Below, in pieces: positions 1-7,718 of a stretch of 9,912 bases of DNA. The stretch lies in assembly GCA_019114715.1 (NCBI GenBank), contig DXEZ01000350.1:1-9912 (forward strand), written 5' to 3'. The notes under the pieces were generated by a model that ran no database searches, was not told the DNA's origin, and saw nothing but the letters and a program-made list of their open reading frames with translations. The stretch's first letter is position 1, and the number at the start of each line of letters is the position of its first letter. The translations under genes and the position numbers were made by a program. The DNA comes from Candidatus Sphingobacterium stercoripullorum (lineage in GTDB: Bacteria > Bacteroidota > Bacteroidia > Sphingobacteriales > Sphingobacteriaceae).

Positions 1-310
1 GTCCTTCAGGTTCAATTTCTTTATTGCCTCTTATGTTTGTGTGACCCGTGTGCTGTCCGGTCATTAAAGAGGAGCGAGATGGAGCACAAACGGAAGTTCC
101 TGAATAAAAATTGACGAATTGAATGCCTTCCTTTGCTAGCTGATCCAGGTTAGGAGTTTTAATTATTTGCTGACCGTAAGCACCTAAGTCGCCATATCCT
201 AAATCATCGGCTAGGATAAATACAATATTGGGCTTGTCTTTGCTAAGGTTCTGTGCATTTCCATGAAAAAAGGAAAATAATAGAACTAGTAAGGTAAGTT
301 GATTATGCAT
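1..310 (-). CDS. Exported S1-family sulfatase, N-terminal part only
   Basis: This is the first 103 codons of an arylsulfatase-type hydrolase; the rest lies beyond the left window edge. Translating the minus strand from the ATG at 310-308 gives a Sec-type signal peptide (hydrophobic residues about 5-16, likely cleavage after Ala19). It is followed by the family's N-terminal block PNIVFILADDLGYGD, whose Asp35-Asp36 pair is a Ca2+ ligand in the family. The signature CAPSRSSLMTG starts at Cys75; in S1 sulfatases this Cys (CxPSR) is matured to formylglycine, the catalytic residue. The product should act in the periplasm on a sulfate ester such as a sulfated glycan, but the substrate cannot be told from this fragment. 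The upstream gap holds a plausible promoter. Family is secure, subfamily is not. Confidence 0.93.
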   Translation of the reverse strand, partial: MHNQLTLLVLLFSFFHGNAQNLSKDKPNIVFILADDLGYGDLGAYGQQIIKTPNLDQLAKEGIQFVNFYSGTSVCAPSRSSLMTGQHTGHTNIRGNKEIEPEG

Positions 311-336
311 GTATGAAATTATAAAATTAGAAAAAC

Positions 337-367
337 CAAAAATAACCAAAATTTTCACACTAGAAAA
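337..367 (-). promoter_or_regulatory. Candidate Bacteroidota-type promoter of the sulfatase gene
   Basis: On the minus strand TATTTTTG (344-337) matches all six fixed positions of the Bacteroidota -7 box TAnnTTTG. A TTTT at 367-364 lies 19 bp upstream, the usual place of the -33 TTTG/TTG element, with one mismatch. Initiation would be near 331, giving a leader of about 20 nt before the ATG at 310. The region is AT-rich, so chance matches are possible. Confidence 0.45.
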
Positions 368-427
368 CCCTATAGCCTAACTACACCATTGCTCTAAAGA
401 TAGTCCTTCAACCTAGCATATCCCACA

Positions 428-1276
428 TTAACTGACAGGTGTAAAGCTTTGTATTTGCTTGCGCAATTCTTCCTTCCATGCTTTTTGTAAAGCTTTTGTA
501 TGTTCGCCTGGAGAATCTCCATAGCGAATGCTATCGATCTCTAAAACCGGTGTTATGTCTTTGGTAGTACTACAAATGAAAACCTCCTTAGCATGCTCCA
601 AATCTTGGTAGGTAATGATTTGTTCCTTAACTGTGAAGAGTTCTTTTCCAATGCGCAACAAGTGCTTCCTAGTAATTCCTTTTAGAACATTATGCGCAGG
701 CGTAATTAACTCATTATCCTTGTTGAAAATAAATATATTTGCTCTAGGGCATTCGGTTAAAACTCCACTGCTCATGTACACAACATCGTCTGCACCTTTT
801 TCCTTTGCACTTTTTAAGGCTTTTATTCCCATCGTATAATCTATTGTTTTCGCTTCGGGTATGCTGCGCTGAAAATCATAGGTTATCAGTTTGATACCCT
901 CTTTTTGCTGCTGGTGATTTATTTTTAAGGGCTGCTGGGTAACTATAAGATTAGGTTTGGCAATAGTATATGCATCTGGGCTATATCCACCGGTTAATAT
1001 GAGTTTTATTCCGGAATCAGGAATGTTGTTTATTTTGATAATAGCCTGTATTTGTGCAGTGAGCTCTTTTCTTGAAAATGGAATGGGTAGATCCATTATT
1101 TTTGCTGAATGGAAGAACCGGTCTAAGTTGTCTTGAAAAAATACGGGGCAAGACTCAATAGTTTTAAAAAAATCAAAAATACCATAACCTCTAACTATTG
1201 AAAGGTCATTTATTCCTAAAGCAGCATCTTTTTCTAAAACTAGCTGCCCGTTGATCATAGCATGTAAGTTGTTCAT
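428..1276 (-). CDS. Class IV PLP-dependent aminotransferase (D-AAT/BCAT-like fold)
   Basis: This is a 282-aa cytoplasmic fold-type IV PLP enzyme, a family that includes branched-chain and D-amino acid aminotransferases and aminodeoxychorismate lyase. Visible elements are the RGYGIF block (29-34), Arg53 in the NLDRFFHSA segment (expected PLP-phosphate contact), Lys143 as the predicted Schiff-base lysine (18 residues before the Gly of AKEKG, the same spacing I recall for Bacillus D-AAT), Glu175 in LTECPRANIF, the LKGITR segment (198-203), and STTKDITPV (236-244). The C-terminal part resembles D-AAT most. However, where Bacillus D-AAT has its carboxylate-binding Arg98/His100, this protein has Asp101 and Tyr103 (GGYSPDAY), so it is not a canonical D-alanine aminotransferase. 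The ATG overlaps the stop of the upstream exported peptidase in an ATGA, implying cotranscription and translational coupling. Substrate is undetermined. Confidence 0.9.
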   Translation of the reverse strand: MNNLHAMINGQLVLEKDAALGINDLSIVRGYGIFDFFKTIESCPVFFQDNLDRFFHSAKIMDLPIPFSRKELTAQIQAIIKINNIPDSGIKLILTGGYSPDAYTIAKPNLIVTQQPLKINHQQQKEGIKLITYDFQRSIPEAKTIDYTMGIKALKSAKEKGADDVVYMSSGVLTECPRANIFIFNKDNELITPAHNVLKGITRKHLLRIGKELFTVKEQIITYQDLEHAKEVFICSTTKDITPVLEIDSIRYGDSPGEHTKALQKAWKEELRKQIQSFTPVS

Positions 1277-2433
1277 TGTTCTGATTGAGTTTTTATTGCG
1301 TTATATTTTTGTAAAATTGGAATTACTTGTTTTAAGGATAGGGGATTTACTTCCCCTCTATGTCCTTCTACCGCTTCAGCTGCAAATAAAGAGTTGATAA
1401 TGGCCTCTTCAGTGGCTTCAATAGCAGCCATAAATAGGGGCGAGAGATGGTCGTTATGTACTGTTGGCGTCGAGTATTCTAAATTTTTGGACTGGTAGGT
1501 TGTTTGCACATCGAGGTGCGTAGAAAAAGCAATGAAATAATCTCCACTACCATTAGAGGCTATTCCTCCCGTTTTACCTAAGCCTAAAAATGCTCTTTTT
1601 GCGAGTCTTTTTAAGTTCCTCTCATTTAGTGGAGCATCGGTTGCCACAATCACCATACAGGAGCCGTCTGCTTTGTCCAGTAATTGTTTGCTAAAGGAGA
1701 AGTCTCCTAATTCTTTGCCAACTGGCGCGCCGTTTATTGTTAACGCTCCGCCGAAGTTGCTTTGTACGAGCACGCCTACAGTATAGCCTCCCAAGCTCTC
1801 GGGTAATATACGCGAAGAGGTACCAATTCCACCTTTAAATCCAAAGCAAATAGTCCCTGTTCCGGCGCCAATACTTCCTTCAGCGACTTCCCCTGGAGCA
1901 GCCGACTGTATAGCCTCTAGCACATCGTTGGTTTTTACATGTTGCCCGCGAATATCGTTGAGTAGCCCGTCATTAGTTTCTCCAACTACTGGGTTGACCG
2001 AGTATATTTTTTCGTTACCCTTTTGATTTATGGTGTACTTTATCAAAGCATCCATTGCGGTGGGTACACTCAGCGTATTGGTGAGTACAATAGGAGTCTC
2101 TAAGTTGCCAAGTTCTTCAATTTGGGTGCTACCGGCTAGTTTCCCAAAACCATTTGCAGCATAAACGGCGGCAGGTACCTTTTTTTGAAAGAGGTTGCCA
2201 GAGTGCGGAATTATAGCGGTTACACCTGTATTTATTTGCTGAGGATTTTTTAATGTTTTGTGTCCCACCTTTACTCCCGAAACATCTGTGATAGCGTTAT
2301 ACTTCCCCGGCTGCATCAGGCCAATTTGAATGCCGTAATTTCGGGCACGTAATTTATTAGATTTTGATTCTTGCGCTGAGGCAGTGCTAATGGATAGAGA
2401 TAGTAAGCAAAGAGCTAATTGGCGAAACATCAT
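1273..2433 (-). CDS. Exported P1/S58 family (DmpA-like) aminopeptidase/amidase
   Basis: This 386-aa Ntn-type hydrolase belongs to the DmpA/BapA family (MEROPS S58), which self-cleaves and releases N-terminal residues from peptides, amides or esters, in some members D-Ala or beta-amino acids. Residues 1-20 form a Sec signal peptide (cleavage after STASA), so the mature enzyme is periplasmic. The domain runs from about 43 (ITDVSGVKVGH at 48-58) to 365. Compared from memory with DmpA at a constant offset of 8, Ser258 in DGSCMVIVATD matches the Ser250 nucleophile/new N-terminus, Asn226 in VQSNFG matches Asn218, and Ser296 and Asp298 in NGSGDY match Ser288 and Glu290. DmpA Tyr146 corresponds to Asn154 (GETNDG). 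Autoproteolysis would fall between Gly257 and Ser258. A second ATG follows directly, so the start may be one codon later. It overlaps the aminotransferase gene by 4 nt. Confidence 0.92.
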   Translation of the reverse strand: MMFRQLALCLLSLSISTASAQESKSNKLRARNYGIQIGLMQPGKYNAITDVSGVKVGHKTLKNPQQINTGVTAIIPHSGNLFQKKVPAAVYAANGFGKLAGSTQIEELGNLETPIVLTNTLSVPTAMDALIKYTINQKGNEKIYSVNPVVGETNDGLLNDIRGQHVKTNDVLEAIQSAAPGEVAEGSIGAGTGTICFGFKGGIGTSSRILPESLGGYTVGVLVQSNFGGALTINGAPVGKELGDFSFSKQLLDKADGSCMVIVATDAPLNERNLKRLAKRAFLGLGKTGGIASNGSGDYFIAFSTHLDVQTTYQSKNLEYSTPTVHNDHLSPLFMAAIEATEEAIINSLFAAEAVEGHRGEVNPLSLKQVIPILQKYNAIKTQSEQ

Positions 2434-2534
2434 ATTTGTCTTTCTTTGCCACTAATATAAAAAATTAAAATCAAGGATTTTGTTTTTCTAGAAAATTGCA
2501 CGATTAAGAAACAAAACAAAAATTGATATAGACA

Positions 2535-2569
2535 AAAGCGGCCCCTAACACATTTTTAGAGGCCGCTTT
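2535..2569 (-). terminator. Rho-independent terminator of the S46 peptidase gene
   Basis: A perfect 9-bp stem, AAAGCGGCC (2535-2543) paired with GGCCGCTTT (2561-2569), continues after one mismatch into CTAA/TTAG around a 7-nt loop. Read on the minus strand it begins 22 nt after the S46 stop codon, and the hairpin runs into TTTTGTCTAT and further T-rich sequence. The plus-strand exit lacks a T tract, so it serves the minus strand and separates the S46 gene from the peptidase/aminotransferase pair. Confidence 0.85.
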
Positions 2570-2590
2570 GATTCGTATTATAAATAACTA

Positions 2591-4756
2591 CTAAATTCCC
2601 ATTTCATCGAGTATAAAGTGAGCGCCGTCAATTTTATCGGCAACCCACAATACATAGCGGATATCTACTCCAATGGAGCGGCTATAGCTCTCATTCCATG
2701 CAAAATCATTGATAGTCGCCTCATAGGCTCTATCGAAGTTTACTCCTATAAGCTCGCCGTAGGCGTTCATAATAGGAGAGCCGGAATTTCCTCCTGTTGT
2801 ATCCATATTGTATAGAATGTTGACAGGAACGTCATTGCGTTTTTTACCTGTGTATTTTCCGAAATCTTTAGCTTCCCAAGCGCGGCGAATGGATTCTGGG
2901 TATTGATACTCTGCCTTACCTTCATAGCCCTTTTCAATGATCCCTTTGATTGTTGTTATTGGACTCATATATGTTGCATCGACTGGAGTATATCCTTTGA
3001 TGTTTCCATAAGTTAAGCGGAGTGTAGAATTGGCATCTGGAACAAAGTTTTTTTCTAAAAACTGCTCTTTTACCGCCACATAGTCTGCCATAAGTTTGTT
3101 AAGTTCTCCTTCTCTGCGCTTCATGACCGAATAAAAGGCTTGCGATTCAGCCAGAAGACTTTGTTGAAAGTCCATCAGGTCATCATTGTAATGGATGAAG
3201 TCCTCAACAGAGCTTAATAGGTTGTTTAATACATAATCCGGGTCGCTTAATCTAGAAGCATTAACCGTTTGTTCGATGATCCATCTTCCATCTTCTGCAT
3301 TTTCAGCATCGATCATGCTCACAGCTCTAATGGCGTTGCTTGTACCTTTTAAGGCTAAGGCCTGCTCAAACATATGCGTTAGGATGTTTATATCGACCTG
3401 TTTATTGTAGTCTTTATAAATTTCCTGAACAGTTTCCTTCACCTTAGCTATGTTTTTATCAAATACAAGTTGTTGTCTATCGGCACTTTGGGATGCTAAA
3501 GCGTCTTTAAAACCCCAAAGCTGCATGGCCACACGGAGTATATTTGAACCACCATAAATATTGTTCATCCACATTTCTTTTGGTGCACTTTCCATGACTT
3601 CCTGGTAGTGGCTATTGATGTCTTTCATCAGCGAGCCGTATTCTGCTTGGAGCTTTTTATTGGATTGAATATAATTTTCTAACTCTTTATCTTCTTGGTA
3701 TTTGGTTGCCACTAAGTCGATACTACGAAGTCCTTTCATCTTACCTTGGTAGTTTTTCATCACGTTGGCATTACGTTTTATACGCGTCGCCAGCTGCAAT
3801 TCTATGGCTTTGTCTTCCTGACTGGCCAAAGACATTTGCTCGTTTTGATAGTTGTATAAGTCCGAGGTGTAAGGCAAAAGGAATTTTTCCTGATACTCTA
3901 AATACTGTGCAGGCCTATGTCGGAAGGTGCGACCCGGGTAGCCAAGGATAAATACAAAATCATCTTCTTCAACTCCATTTGGATTAACCTTCAGGTGCCT
4001 TTTCGGTGTGAAGGGAATGTTGTCAGGACTGTATTTAGCGGAAGAACCGTCGGGCGCGACGTAGGCTCTAAGGAAGGCAAAGTCTCCGGTATGTCTTGGC
4101 CATACCCAGTTGTCTAAATCGCCACCAAACTCACCAATATCTTGTCTAGGTACATAAACCAGCCTAACATCTTCAATGGTTTTATACTTGAAAAGCACAT
4201 AGCTTTTACCAATAAACATTTCAGAAACTTCTGCAGTTATGCTAGGGTCGGCTTCTACGGCGCGCCTAGCGATTTCCTTACGCTTTTCGTTTATAATCTC
4301 TATCCTATCTATAGGGTCGTTAATGTGCTCCACCGCAGCTAGAACCTCCTCAGAGACATCCTCATAGGATTCTGTAATTCTTATGGTCAACCCTTCGGCT
4401 TGGATTTCTTGCTCTAGGGAATTGGCTACAAAACCATTCTCTAAATAATTGCTTTCAGGGGAACTAGCCAGCTGAACGGCACTAAAGGCACAGTGATGGT
4501 TGGTGATGATTAGGCCGTTTGGAGAAACAAATGAGCCTGAGCATCCACTAACGCGGACTAAAGCGTCCACTAGGCTCACTTTCCCTGGTGAGTAGATCTC
4601 TTGTTCATTTATTTTTAACCCCGCTTTTTTTAACCCCGCTAAATGGATATCACTTAATGGATACATCCCTTCATCGGGTACACTAGCTGAAAACTGAAAT
4701 ATTCCAGATACAGTTAACAGTCCTATTGCAACTAACTTTTGTAAAGAGTGTCTCAT
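2591..4756 (-). CDS. S46 family dipeptidyl-peptidase, DPP11-like (Asp/Glu-specific)
   Basis: This 721-aa periplasmic serine exopeptidase releases dipeptides from the N-terminus of oligopeptides, a main nutrient route in peptide-using Bacteroidota. A signal peptide (about 1-25) precedes the typical mature start DEGMYPLSDI. The trypsin-like domain supplies the triad: His88 in TNHHCA (85-90), Asp225 in WPRHTGDF (219-226) and Ser658 in GGNSGSP (655-661). Residues of about 280-570, rich in charged helices, fit the helical domain that caps the active site in this family. Arg676 lies 18 residues after the catalytic Ser; in Porphyromonas the same spacing separates Ser655 from Arg673, which gives DPP11 its preference for Asp or Glu at P1, whereas DPP7 has Gly there. 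Length is normal. The gene stands alone, with its own terminator downstream and a long gap upstream. Confidence 0.95.
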   Translation of the reverse strand: MRHSLQKLVAIGLLTVSGIFQFSASVPDEGMYPLSDIHLAGLKKAGLKINEQEIYSPGKVSLVDALVRVSGCSGSFVSPNGLIITNHHCAFSAVQLASSPESNYLENGFVANSLEQEIQAEGLTIRITESYEDVSEEVLAAVEHINDPIDRIEIINEKRKEIARRAVEADPSITAEVSEMFIGKSYVLFKYKTIEDVRLVYVPRQDIGEFGGDLDNWVWPRHTGDFAFLRAYVAPDGSSAKYSPDNIPFTPKRHLKVNPNGVEEDDFVFILGYPGRTFRHRPAQYLEYQEKFLLPYTSDLYNYQNEQMSLASQEDKAIELQLATRIKRNANVMKNYQGKMKGLRSIDLVATKYQEDKELENYIQSNKKLQAEYGSLMKDINSHYQEVMESAPKEMWMNNIYGGSNILRVAMQLWGFKDALASQSADRQQLVFDKNIAKVKETVQEIYKDYNKQVDINILTHMFEQALALKGTSNAIRAVSMIDAENAEDGRWIIEQTVNASRLSDPDYVLNNLLSSVEDFIHYNDDLMDFQQSLLAESQAFYSVMKRREGELNKLMADYVAVKEQFLEKNFVPDANSTLRLTYGNIKGYTPVDATYMSPITTIKGIIEKGYEGKAEYQYPESIRRAWEAKDFGKYTGKKRNDVPVNILYNMDTTGGNSGSPIMNAYGELIGVNFDRAYEATINDFAWNESYSRSIGVDIRYVLWVADKIDGAHFILDEMGI

Positions 4757-4818
4757 AGTGCGCTTGTTATTGTGTTTTATGATTTATCAGGTAAAAATAC
4801 TAAAACTTTTTTAACAAG

Positions 4819-4867
4819 GACTCTAAAAGTCATGTATCGCATCCTAAATGTATTTAGATGCAGAGTC
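4819..4867. repeat. Compound inverted repeat upstream of the S46 gene
   Basis: Outer arms GACTCT (4819-4824) and AGAGTC (4862-4867) are exact complements. Abutting the right outer arm is an inner imperfect palindrome, GCATCcTAAA (4839-4848) against TTTAGATGC (4853-4861), with a 4-nt loop and one bulged C. The left side has a 14-nt unpaired stretch between outer and inner arms. It lies 63-111 nt upstream of the S46 start codon. There is no T tract on either side, so it is not an obvious terminator; it may be an operator or an RNA structure. No function is shown. Confidence 0.4.
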
Positions 4868-4967
4868 AAATAGGGATTTGTGAAATGAGCTGTTTGTAGG
4901 AAAGGATAGGGGGGCGATAGCTTCTGATTGATCTGCTATGAATTGGTAGCTTTGCGGGCAAAAGAAT

Positions 4968-4996
4968 GGGCCATCTTATATAAGGTTAGATGGCCC
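4968..4996 (-). terminator. Terminator of the copA-copZ operon
   Basis: GGGCCATCT (4968-4976) pairs perfectly over 9 bp with AGATGGCCC (4988-4996) around an 11-nt loop. On the minus strand it starts 24 nt after the stop codon of the small metallochaperone gene and runs into ATTCTTTTGCC, a modest T tract. This marks the end of the copper transcription unit. Confidence 0.75.
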
Positions 4997-5020
4997 TATA
5001 AAATTTAAAAATAAGGCGGA

Positions 5021-5233
5021 TTAACTGAGAGGTTCTGCTGTAAAACCTTTTTCTTTGATATCGGCAATAAGCTTGTCTTTATCGATGTTCTCGCCTTCTA
5101 CTGTCAGTGTTTTCTCTGCCGAAGATAAGTCTACGTTCCATGTTTTAATGGAAGAGGTTTCCTCTAAAACAGGTTTTATTTTGGCAACGCAGCCGTCGCA
5201 CTTTAGGGTTGTTTTAAAATTTATAGTTTCCAT
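5021..5233 (-). CDS. copZ: CopZ-like heavy-metal-associated (HMA) domain protein
   Basis: This 70-aa soluble protein is one HMA domain of the normal babbab length. Its metal site is Cys12 and Cys15 in LKCDGC, where the common MxCxxC has Leu for Met. The C-terminal LIADIKEKGFTAEPLS is the usual last helix and strand. Family members are cytoplasmic Cu+ carriers that pass the ion to CopA-type ATPases or to regulators. It lies 36 nt downstream of copA with no terminator between, and the terminator follows it, so it should be cotranscribed with copA and serve as its chaperone. The copper assignment rests on this neighbourhood; single HMA proteins of this size can bind other soft metals. Confidence 0.88.
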   Translation of the reverse strand: METINFKTTLKCDGCVAKIKPVLEETSSIKTWNVDLSSAEKTLTVEGENIDKDKLIADIKEKGFTAEPLS

Positions 5234-5269
5234 ATTATTCTATACTTTAATGAATGATTCAATTTACTG

Positions 5270-7699
5270 TTATTTTTTCCATTTTAATCGCAGGCTATTG
5301 GTGACTACGCTCACGGAACTAAAAGCCATTGCCGCTCCTGCCCACATGGGATCTAATAAGAAGCCATTTATTGGGTAGAGTATACCTGCAGCAATAGGTA
5401 TTCCAATGATGTTGTAGATGAAAGCCCAAAACAAGTTCTGCCTGATGGTCTTTACGGTATCTTTTGAGAGCTTCAGGGATTGTTTGATTTTCTTTAAATC
5501 CGATGATATAATAGTCATGTTGGCAATTTCCATAGCGATATCACTGCCTTTACCCATAGCTATACTCAGGTCCGATTGTGCAAGCGCGTTGGAGTCGTTA
5601 ATTCCATCACCCACCATGGCTACCACATGTCCTGAGTCTTGAAGCTGCTGGACATATTTTGCTTTTCCATCGGGTTTAATTTCTGCTTGGAAGTGCGATA
5701 TACCGACCTCTTTAGAAACAGCCCTAGCGGTATGTTTATTATCTCCAGTGAGCATATGTACTTGTATGCCCAAGTCTTGCAGCTCGGAAATTGCCTGCTT
5801 GGAAGTATCTTTAATCTGGTCACTGATGGCTAGGGTTGCTAATACCTGATCCTCCAAAGCAAATAGTACGACCGTCCTAGCTTGCGAGGTATGGTTATTT
5901 ATCCACTTTTCAGTTTGAGGGTCACTTGCAATCTTTAAGTTAGCGATCAGCTCGGGACTTCCTATATAATAGGATGTTCCCTGATAGTTCCCTTTAATGC
6001 CTAAGCCTGTAAGACTCTCAACTTCGATGTCTAAGTGCTGAAACTGCTGGCTTTCCTCTAAGTGCCTAGTTATGGCCTCAGCCAGAGGGTGCTCTGAAGA
6101 TTTTTCTATGCCGTGTAATACAGCCGTGTGTAGGTCTTTTTGTTCCTGAGAAAACCACTTAATCTCTTGAACACTGGGATGCCCTTGGGTGATTGTTCCG
6201 GTTTTATCCAATATTACTGTATCTACTTTCGTACCGTTTTCTAAACTCACTGCATCTTTGATTAATATACCATTCTCTGCACCTTTGCCTATACCTACCA
6301 TAATAGCAGTCGGTGTGGCTAAACCTAGGGCGCAAGGGCAGGCTATCACAAGGACAGTTACAAAAGCTACTAGACCTTGGACAAAGCCGTTGTCACCTCC
6401 TAGGATTATCCATAGGATAAAGCTAACAGCAGCGATTGCTATTACTATTGGAACAAATATCGAGGATATTTTATCCACAAGCCTTTGTACGGGAGCTTTG
6501 GAGCCTTGCGCCTCCTCAACCATTTTTATTATATGAGACAGTAGGGTATCGCTGCCTACTTTTTCCGCTAAAAACTCAAAGCTTCCCTTTTGGTTTATCG
6601 TACCTGCAAATACAGAGTCTCCCTTTTCTTTCTCTACAGCTATGGGTTCACCGGTAATCATGCTCTCATCAATGAAAGACTTCCCAGCATTCACCTTCCC
6701 GTCAACGGCAATTTTCTCTCCCGGTTTCACGATGATCCTATCGCCAACTTGTACGTTAGAAATAGGAATGATCTGAGCCTGTCCGTCGCTATTAATTACT
6801 GTAACTGTATTCGGGCGGAGGCCCATTAGCTTTTTTATTGCCGAACCGGTTTGTCCTTTGGCTTTCTCCTCGAGCAGCTTTCCCAGTAATATGAATGCAA
6901 TGACTATCCCAGCCGCCTCAAAATAAACGTGTCCCTCAACACCTTTGCTAGCTAGTAGCTGAGGGAATAAGGTGATAACCACGCTGTATAAGTAGGCTGT
7001 ACCGGTACTCATGGCTACTAGCGTATCCATGTTGGCTGATCGGTGTTTTAGCTGCTTCCAGGCGCCAATAAAAAACTGCCTACCGAAGTAAAAGAGCATG
7101 GGTGTGGACAAGAACCACATGATGTAGTTGCCGTAGGGCATATCCATAAAGAACATCCCTATAACGAATAAAGGAACGGCAAAAACCATGGCCCCTAAAA
7201 CTCGTTTACGGAGTTCTTGGTAGTTTTGATCTTTTAACCTTTCTAGCTCCCCTTGGGTGTTCTCAGATTCATCTATAAGGATATCATAGCCTGCAGACTG
7301 TACCGCAGACTTGAGGCTTTGATAGTTTATAACACCAGCGAGGGCCTCGATTTTTGCTGACTGGTTGGCATAGTTTACTTCAGCCTTTAATATGCCAGGT
7401 TGATGTTGTAGTGTAGACTCAACCGAAGATGCGCAGCTAGCGCAAGACATCTCTGTTACTGGAAGCGTTTTTTTAACCACAGGAACCCGGTATCCTAGAT
7501 CCTTGATTTTATGAATTGCTTTTAGGACGATATCCTCGCTGTTTTGCCTATCTACACGAAGCAGAGCCTTCCCGTTGTTGGTGTCTATATCTATTTGATT
7601 TATTCCATGTATTTCTTGGAGGCCTTTTTGAACAATAACCGCGCAGTGGGTATTGTCCACACCCTCTAAGGGAATTTGTATGTTTTTAAAATTCTCCAT
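5270..7699 (-). CDS. copA: Cu+-exporting P1B-1-type ATPase
   Basis: This 809-aa inner-membrane pump exports Cu+ from the cytoplasm by ATP hydrolysis. Numbered from the ATG at 7699, it has two N-terminal HMA domains (about 5-72 and 77-142), the P1B membrane core (helices from about 165), the actuator loop with TGE (349-351), the ion-binding CPC (454-456), the DKTGT phosphorylation site at Asp498, HP of the nucleotide domain (537-538), and GDGIND (697-702). Tyr762-Asn763 and the MxxSS motif starting at Met791 in the last two helices are the Cu+/Ag+ class signature. The second HMA has a normal MSCASC (Cys86, Cys89); the first is degenerate, with Asn16 in place of the first Cys and only Cys19 kept. 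An in-frame TTG at 7720 would add 7 residues, but the ATG is preceded by AAAGAAGAAAC and fits family length. copZ follows; a metal-type regulator precedes. Confidence 0.96.
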   Translation of the reverse strand: MENFKNIQIPLEGVDNTHCAVIVQKGLQEIHGINQIDIDTNNGKALLRVDRQNSEDIVLKAIHKIKDLGYRVPVVKKTLPVTEMSCASCASSVESTLQHQPGILKAEVNYANQSAKIEALAGVINYQSLKSAVQSAGYDILIDESENTQGELERLKDQNYQELRKRVLGAMVFAVPLFVIGMFFMDMPYGNYIMWFLSTPMLFYFGRQFFIGAWKQLKHRSANMDTLVAMSTGTAYLYSVVITLFPQLLASKGVEGHVYFEAAGIVIAFILLGKLLEEKAKGQTGSAIKKLMGLRPNTVTVINSDGQAQIIPISNVQVGDRIIVKPGEKIAVDGKVNAGKSFIDESMITGEPIAVEKEKGDSVFAGTINQKGSFEFLAEKVGSDTLLSHIIKMVEEAQGSKAPVQRLVDKISSIFVPIVIAIAAVSFILWIILGGDNGFVQGLVAFVTVLVIACPCALGLATPTAIMVGIGKGAENGILIKDAVSLENGTKVDTVILDKTGTITQGHPSVQEIKWFSQEQKDLHTAVLHGIEKSSEHPLAEAITRHLEESQQFQHLDIEVESLTGLGIKGNYQGTSYYIGSPELIANLKIASDPQTEKWINNHTSQARTVVLFALEDQVLATLAISDQIKDTSKQAISELQDLGIQVHMLTGDNKHTARAVSKEVGISHFQAEIKPDGKAKYVQQLQDSGHVVAMVGDGINDSNALAQSDLSIAMGKGSDIAMEIANMTIISSDLKKIKQSLKLSKDTVKTIRQNLFWAFIYNIIGIPIAAGILYPINGFLLDPMWAGAAMAFSSVSVVTNSLRLKWKK

Positions 7700-7718
7700 A
7701 GTTTCTTCTTTATGATAC

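Noticed and set aside
4757..4815. Promoter of the S46 gene with TTG and TATTTTTA boxes
   Set aside because: The boxes are only 15 bp apart, short for this phylum, and the -7 box has a mismatch; I could not support a definite call.
5055..5378. Plus-strand frame of 107 codons across copZ and the end of copA
   Set aside because: It runs antisense to two real genes and their 36-nt gap, with no promoter or motif.
6189..6657. Plus-strand open frames inside copA
   Set aside because: They lie antisense to the conserved CPC and TGE regions of the ATPase and show no protein-like features of their own.
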